A DNA stretch of 8,401 nt, taken from the NCBI RefSeq assembly GCF_018260555.1, contig NZ_JAGLBB010000083.1, forward strand, positions 1 through 8,401. Reading direction: 5' to 3'. A program made the translations under genes and the position numbers. Every line of letters begins with the position of its first letter. Positions within the stretch are counted from its first letter, which is position 1. This document shows positions 5,851 to 8,401 of this stretch, one piece after another. The stretch is from Deinococcus sp. Its GTDB lineage: Bacteria; Deinococcota; Deinococci; Deinococcales; Deinococcaceae. Below the pieces are notes generated by a model. That model made no database searches. It worked only from the letters and a program-made list of their open reading frames with translations, and was not told the DNA's origin.

Positions 5851-6744
5851 TCACTGCGCCTGGGTGGTGGTCTCCAGGCGGCTCAGGGCGCGGCCGTCCC
5901 CGGCCAGCCACGTTACCCGCACGGCGTCGCCTGCGCGCAGCTTCAGGCCCAGATCCAGGTTCAGGCGCTGGGTTTCGCCCGCGTCCACTTCCAGGTCCTC
6001 GGCCTGCACCTGCACGCGCCGCCCGTCCACCCACAGCTGCAGGTCGTCCGCATTGAGGGTCACCGCGCCCGTGCCGGTGTTCTGCACGCTCAGGGTGAGC
6101 GCGTCCGTGGCCTCTCCGGTCGTGACGGCCGCGGTCAGCTGAAGACGCAGGGGGCTGACCGCAGCGGCGACCGCGCCTGCACCCTGTCCCTTCAGGTCCT
6201 GGATGCGCGTGAGGGCCGTCACCAGATCGGCCCGGGCGGCGTTCAGGGCGGCGTCACTGGCAGCCTGTGGGGTCACCGTGAGCGGTGTCCCCGGTGTGAC
6301 CGTCAGCTTCGGGGTGGCCGGAGCAGCCACTGTGGAGGCCGTCTCCGGTGCGGCGGCCTCGACGTCCGTGAAGACGTACTTGCGGGTGCCGGTCCTGGCC
6401 TTGCCGTCAATCACCAGCGTCAGGGGCAGCACGCGTCCACCCGTGATGACGGTGATGGTGGCCGTGCCCGTGGTGGCGAGCGCATCGAGCAGGAGGTACC
6501 GGTCCTGGGGCGCGTCCGGCACGGTGGCCCTGAACAGGCCCGTGTTGCTGCCGCCTACCAGATCAATGGCCTGGGGGAACGCCAGCACCACCTGGTAGGA
6601 CGGGCTGAGCGTGATCGTCCGCCCGTTCACCTCGGCGGCGCTGGCGGAGACCTGCACCACCAGCGGCACACTTGCCGCACTGACCACCCCGCCACTGACC
6701 GATGCGGCCAACAGAACTGATATAAGTTTTCTATATAGTTGCAT
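5851..6744 (-). CDS. Exported protein with possible VirB9/TraK-like N-terminal domain (297 aa)
   Basis: First gene of the minus-strand envelope cluster. A signal peptide spans residues 1-23 (cleavage near VSA-AS). Residues 26-112 form a beta-rich domain (ITLSPSYQVVLAFPQAIDLV, YLLLDAL, TGTATITVITGGRVLPLTLVI). Its pattern of a strand with hydrophobic-Phe-Pro, then a leucine-rich strand, then a T-rich strand and xLxLxI resembles the N-terminal domain of type IV secretion VirB9/TraK proteins and some pilus secretin N-domains; this is a faint likeness. A Pro/Thr/Ala linker (about 130-160) and a short helix (162-184) lead to a second beta domain (about 200-292) with NTGTGAVTLNADDLQLWVDG, of Ig-like type. 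ATG 6744 was chosen because the signal peptide starts there; no Shine-Dalgarno site is present, but TACCAT lies 6 nt upstream, suggesting a leaderless mRNA. Its first codons are unusually AT-rich (LYRKLIS). Confidence 0.75.
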   Translation of the reverse strand: MQLYRKLISVLLAASVSGGVVSAASVPLVVQVSASAAEVNGRTITLSPSYQVVLAFPQAIDLVGGSNTGLFRATVPDAPQDRYLLLDALATTGTATITVITGGRVLPLTLVIDGKARTGTRKYVFTDVEAAAPETASTVAAPATPKLTVTPGTPLTVTPQAASDAALNAARADLVTALTRIQDLKGQGAGAVAAAVSPLRLQLTAAVTTGEATDALTLSVQNTGTGAVTLNADDLQLWVDGRRVQVQAEDLEVDAGETQRLNLDLGLKLRAGDAVRVTWLAGDGRALSRLETTTQAQ

Positions 6745-6750
6745 AACGAA

Positions 6751-6756
6751 ATGGTA
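6751..6756 (-). promoter_or_regulatory. Possible -10 element of a leaderless promoter for the envelope cluster
   Basis: The minus strand reads TACCAT, 6 nt, then ATG 6744, with no ribosome binding site between. The TAnnnT form and spacing match the motif upstream of ATG 1346. A -35 box at normal spacing is not evident. This would be the promoter of the five-gene cluster if it is one unit. Confidence 0.35.
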
Positions 6757-6760
6757 ACAG

Positions 6761-6785
6761 ATTCTCGCCCAGGACGGGCGGGAAT
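6761..6785. repeat. Short hairpin in the divergent intergenic region
   Basis: ATTC-T-CGCCC (6761-6770) pairs with GGGCG-G-GAAT (6776-6785) around AGGAC: nine Watson-Crick pairs and one T-G. It lies 4 nt upstream of the candidate -10 of the minus-strand cluster, where an operator could sit. Position and symmetry are seen; a regulatory role is inference. The rest of 6745-7026 shows no gene I recognise. Confidence 0.4.
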
Positions 6786-7026
6786 CCAATTTCCAAGCAG
6801 AGGGTCTTAGAGACTAAGGAAAGAACCGACCGATGGTTCTATCCTTGGACATCCCCAGCTGACAGTAGACCTGGAGGCCGTCCGCGACCACTGCACCGTT
6901 TCGACTTTTGTGTGGGCGCACCAATTCCCCTTAGGCGTCGACGGTCTGCAGGACAATGCTGCGTGCAATAGGCAGGGGCAACACGATAACCTCAGACGCT
7001 GCTCCAATTCTCACTGAGGTGTATTC

Positions 7027-8196
7027 GTGACCCACCAGATGCCAACCGAGACGACTCAGCCAGCTGAATCCATCAAGGACTACCTGAATACTGCCCTTGA
7101 CCTCATCGAGAGTGACGCCGTGCGGTCAGTCAGCGTTGACTGGACCACTGTGCGAGCAGAAGCCCACCGTCTCGCCGCGAACGCGACAACCACCGCTGAG
7201 ACCTACTCGGCGATTGAATTCGCCCTGAGCGCATTACAGGACCGGCATAGCTTCCTTCAGCGCCCTGCTCAGCCGCATGGAACCTCGCCGGGTGGCTTCG
7301 GAATCAAGTACGTGCAGGGCGTCATTGCCCGCGTGTACCCGGACAGCCCCGCAGATCACGCTGGTCTGCAGGTGGGGGACCGAGTCCTGGCGATCAATGA
7401 CCGGCCTGTCGGCCCTGGTGTCAACGAGGAGATGCCCCGTGCAGGGGATATCTCGATCACTTACCAGTCCCGCAACGCTCCAGACGTACAGCATCTTCAC
7501 CTCCGCCGCGCTCCCTTCGGCATGAATCGAATGCCCCAGGGTCGGCTGGTGCGTCCGGATGTGGCATGGATCGATCTGCCCGATCATGGCGGTGACGGAA
7601 CGTTGCCGGATGATCAGCTCTACCAGGACGCCGTTCAGAAAATCATTACGGAGCTTTACAGTGCTGGCGCCCGGAAGTGGATCGTGGATCTGCGCCTCAA
7701 CGAGGGGGGCAACATGTATCCCATGTTGGCGGGTATCGGTCCACTCACAGGGGAAGGGCCACTGGGTGCGTTCGTTCGAGATGGTGAGACCTGGTCGTGG
7801 GGCTATCAGGACGGCGCCGTGTCAGTCGATGGGCAGGTGAATAGCCGGATCACCGGTCAGCCTCACCCACCACTGGACGCAGATATTCCCGTCGCCGTGT
7901 TGTTGTCGCCGCTCACCAGCAGCAGCGGTGAGATCGTAGCGCTCTCGTTTCAGGGACGCCCAGCCACTCGTTTTTTCGGGGAACCGACCCAGGGGCTGAC
8001 GAGTGCCAACGGTCCGTATCCACTGCCTGATGGGGCGACGATCTGGCTGGCGACTTGCTACGAGGCAGACCGGACTGGTCAGGTTTACACGGCGGAAGTG
8101 CATCCGGATCTCCTCGTGCACACGGAGTGGGGCGACTACCTCACACCAGAGGATGAGGTCATGAATGCCGCTCAGGCGTGGCTGTCCTCTTATTAG
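7027..8196 (+). CDS. S41 family peptidase with PDZ domain (389 aa)
   Basis: A serine peptidase of the C-terminal-processing/tricorn-like S41 clan. Residues 15-80 form a helical N-terminal part (DRHSFL near 72-77 is typical). Residues about 97-160 are a PDZ domain (VIARVYPDSPADHAGLQVGDRVLAIN). The peptidase core follows: WIDLP (181-185), KWIVDLRLNEGGNMYPM (217-233) and the nucleophile region PLTSSSGEIVALSFQGR, with Ser299 as probable catalytic serine by alignment to E. coli Tsp. The catalytic Lys of Tsp-type enzymes falls on Leu324 in GEPTQGLTSAN, as in the IRBP/tricorn-like subgroup that uses another base. The C-terminus has the usual LPDGA and PDL motifs. There is no signal peptide, so it is likely cytoplasmic. 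Start GTG 7027 is preceded by GAGGTG with a 5-nt gap; ATG 7039 is the alternative. It runs opposite to the envelope cluster, so a functional link is uncertain. Confidence 0.9.
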   Translation: MTHQMPTETTQPAESIKDYLNTALDLIESDAVRSVSVDWTTVRAEAHRLAANATTTAETYSAIEFALSALQDRHSFLQRPAQPHGTSPGGFGIKYVQGVIARVYPDSPADHAGLQVGDRVLAINDRPVGPGVNEEMPRAGDISITYQSRNAPDVQHLHLRRAPFGMNRMPQGRLVRPDVAWIDLPDHGGDGTLPDDQLYQDAVQKIITELYSAGARKWIVDLRLNEGGNMYPMLAGIGPLTGEGPLGAFVRDGETWSWGYQDGAVSVDGQVNSRITGQPHPPLDADIPVAVLLSPLTSSSGEIVALSFQGRPATRFFGEPTQGLTSANGPYPLPDGATIWLATCYEADRTGQVYTAEVHPDLLVHTEWGDYLTPEDEVMNAAQAWLSSY

Positions 8197-8401
8197 TCCA
8201 GCTCCAGCAACTGCTCATCGTTGTGCTCCGGAGGCGACCCGACCTGCGGCGGCCCGCCCGCTCCGCTACCCTGACGGCGCGGATGCACCCGCTCGTCGTC
8301 CGGCGCGCTGACCTGGGTCTTCAGCAGCTGACTGGGCAGTTGCGCGGCCTGCGGATCAAACGGGAACGCCGGCAGCTGGGGCGCTTTCATCTTCAGGGCC
8401 G
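8193..8401 (-). CDS. C-terminal end of an unidentified protein (runs off the window)
   Basis: An open frame on the minus strand enters from the right edge and ends at TAA 8193-8195. The visible 68 residues are rich in Pro, Gln and Gly, with a charged middle (APDDERVHPRR) and an acidic end (DEQLLELD), which looks like a flexible tail. An ATG at 8390 lacks a ribosome binding site and the frame continues upstream of it (ALK), so I treat this as a partial gene. It overlaps the S41 gene at the stop codons. No family can be assigned from the tail alone. Confidence 0.6.
   Translation of the reverse strand, partial: ALKMKAPQLPAFPFDPQAAQLPSQLLKTQVSAPDDERVHPRRQGSGAGGPPQVGSPPEHNDEQLLELD

Noticed and set aside
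5476..6720. Long plus-strand open frame (about 414 codons) opposite the envelope genes
   Set aside because: It spans the antisense of two genes and structured element B; its product is a low-complexity Arg/Gly/His-rich shadow of high-GC coding sequence, while the minus strand has signal peptides and ribosome binding sites.
6720..6740. AT-rich patch with the palindrome CTATATAG
   Set aside because: It lies within the first codons of the exported protein (LYRKLIS) and is better explained as low-structure early codons than as a promoter.
6807..7007. Small minus-strand frame, and an ATG-less plus-strand frame, in the divergent intergenic region
   Set aside because: Neither has a ribosome binding site or family-like motifs. 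The plus frame (containing LTVDLEAVRDHC) looks faintly protein-like and could be a gene remnant, but nothing identifies it.
1..8401. tRNA, rRNA or CRISPR array
   Set aside because: No regularly spaced direct repeats, no cloverleaf with a T-loop motif and no rRNA-like conserved blocks were seen on either strand.

Overview
The window looks like high-GC DNA from a Deinococcus-type bacterium, probably an accessory region or plasmid. The main reason is the secreted protein at 1424-2557. It combines one S-layer homology (SLH) domain, a coiled coil and a C-terminal beta-barrel-like region ending in Phe, an envelope architecture typical of the Deinococcus-Thermus group. A decayed IS701-type transposase fragment and a small HNH nuclease gene at the left end support an accessory context. 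The genus is inferred from gene content only.

Layout. 1-483: no intact gene, but a fragment of an IS701-like transposase with two in-frame stops. 484-756 (+): short HNH endonuclease, convergent with and overlapping 753-1346 (-), an unrecognised protein with a possible winged-helix N-terminus. 1347-1423: short gap with a perfect 10-bp inverted repeat. 1424-6744: five genes, all on the minus strand and all predicted to be exported. In transcription order these are 5851-6744 (exported protein with a faint VirB9/TraK-like N-terminus), 4122-5714 (530-aa Cys-containing protein), 3682-4113 (PLD-like fold without the HKD motif), 2705-3685 (Ig-like lipoprotein) and 1424-2557 (SLH/barrel protein). The middle three are tightly packed: a stop codon overlaps a Shine-Dalgarno site, then two genes overlap in GTGA. 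6745-7026: divergent intergenic region. 7027-8196 (+): S41/PDZ peptidase. 8193-8401 (-): C-terminal end of another gene that leaves the window and again overlaps its convergent neighbour at the stop codons.

The most interesting signal is a pair of 120-nt intergenic elements, 2579-2698 and 5724-5843. They align without gaps, with 88 of 120 identical bases by hand count. Both can form the same three-stem structure (an outer 9-bp stem, an inner long hairpin with a 7-nt loop, and a separate 9-12-bp hairpin next to the downstream gene), and several differences between the copies are compensatory base-pair changes. Each copy fills almost exactly the gap between one gene's stop codon and the next gene's ribosome binding site, cutting the envelope cluster into three parts. 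This is a candidate structured RNA or dispersed structured repeat.

Working together: the five exported proteins probably form or decorate an envelope-spanning assembly (outer barrel anchored to the cell wall by SLH, lipoprotein, soluble periplasmic partners). A conjugation or secretion role is possible but rests only on weak resemblance.
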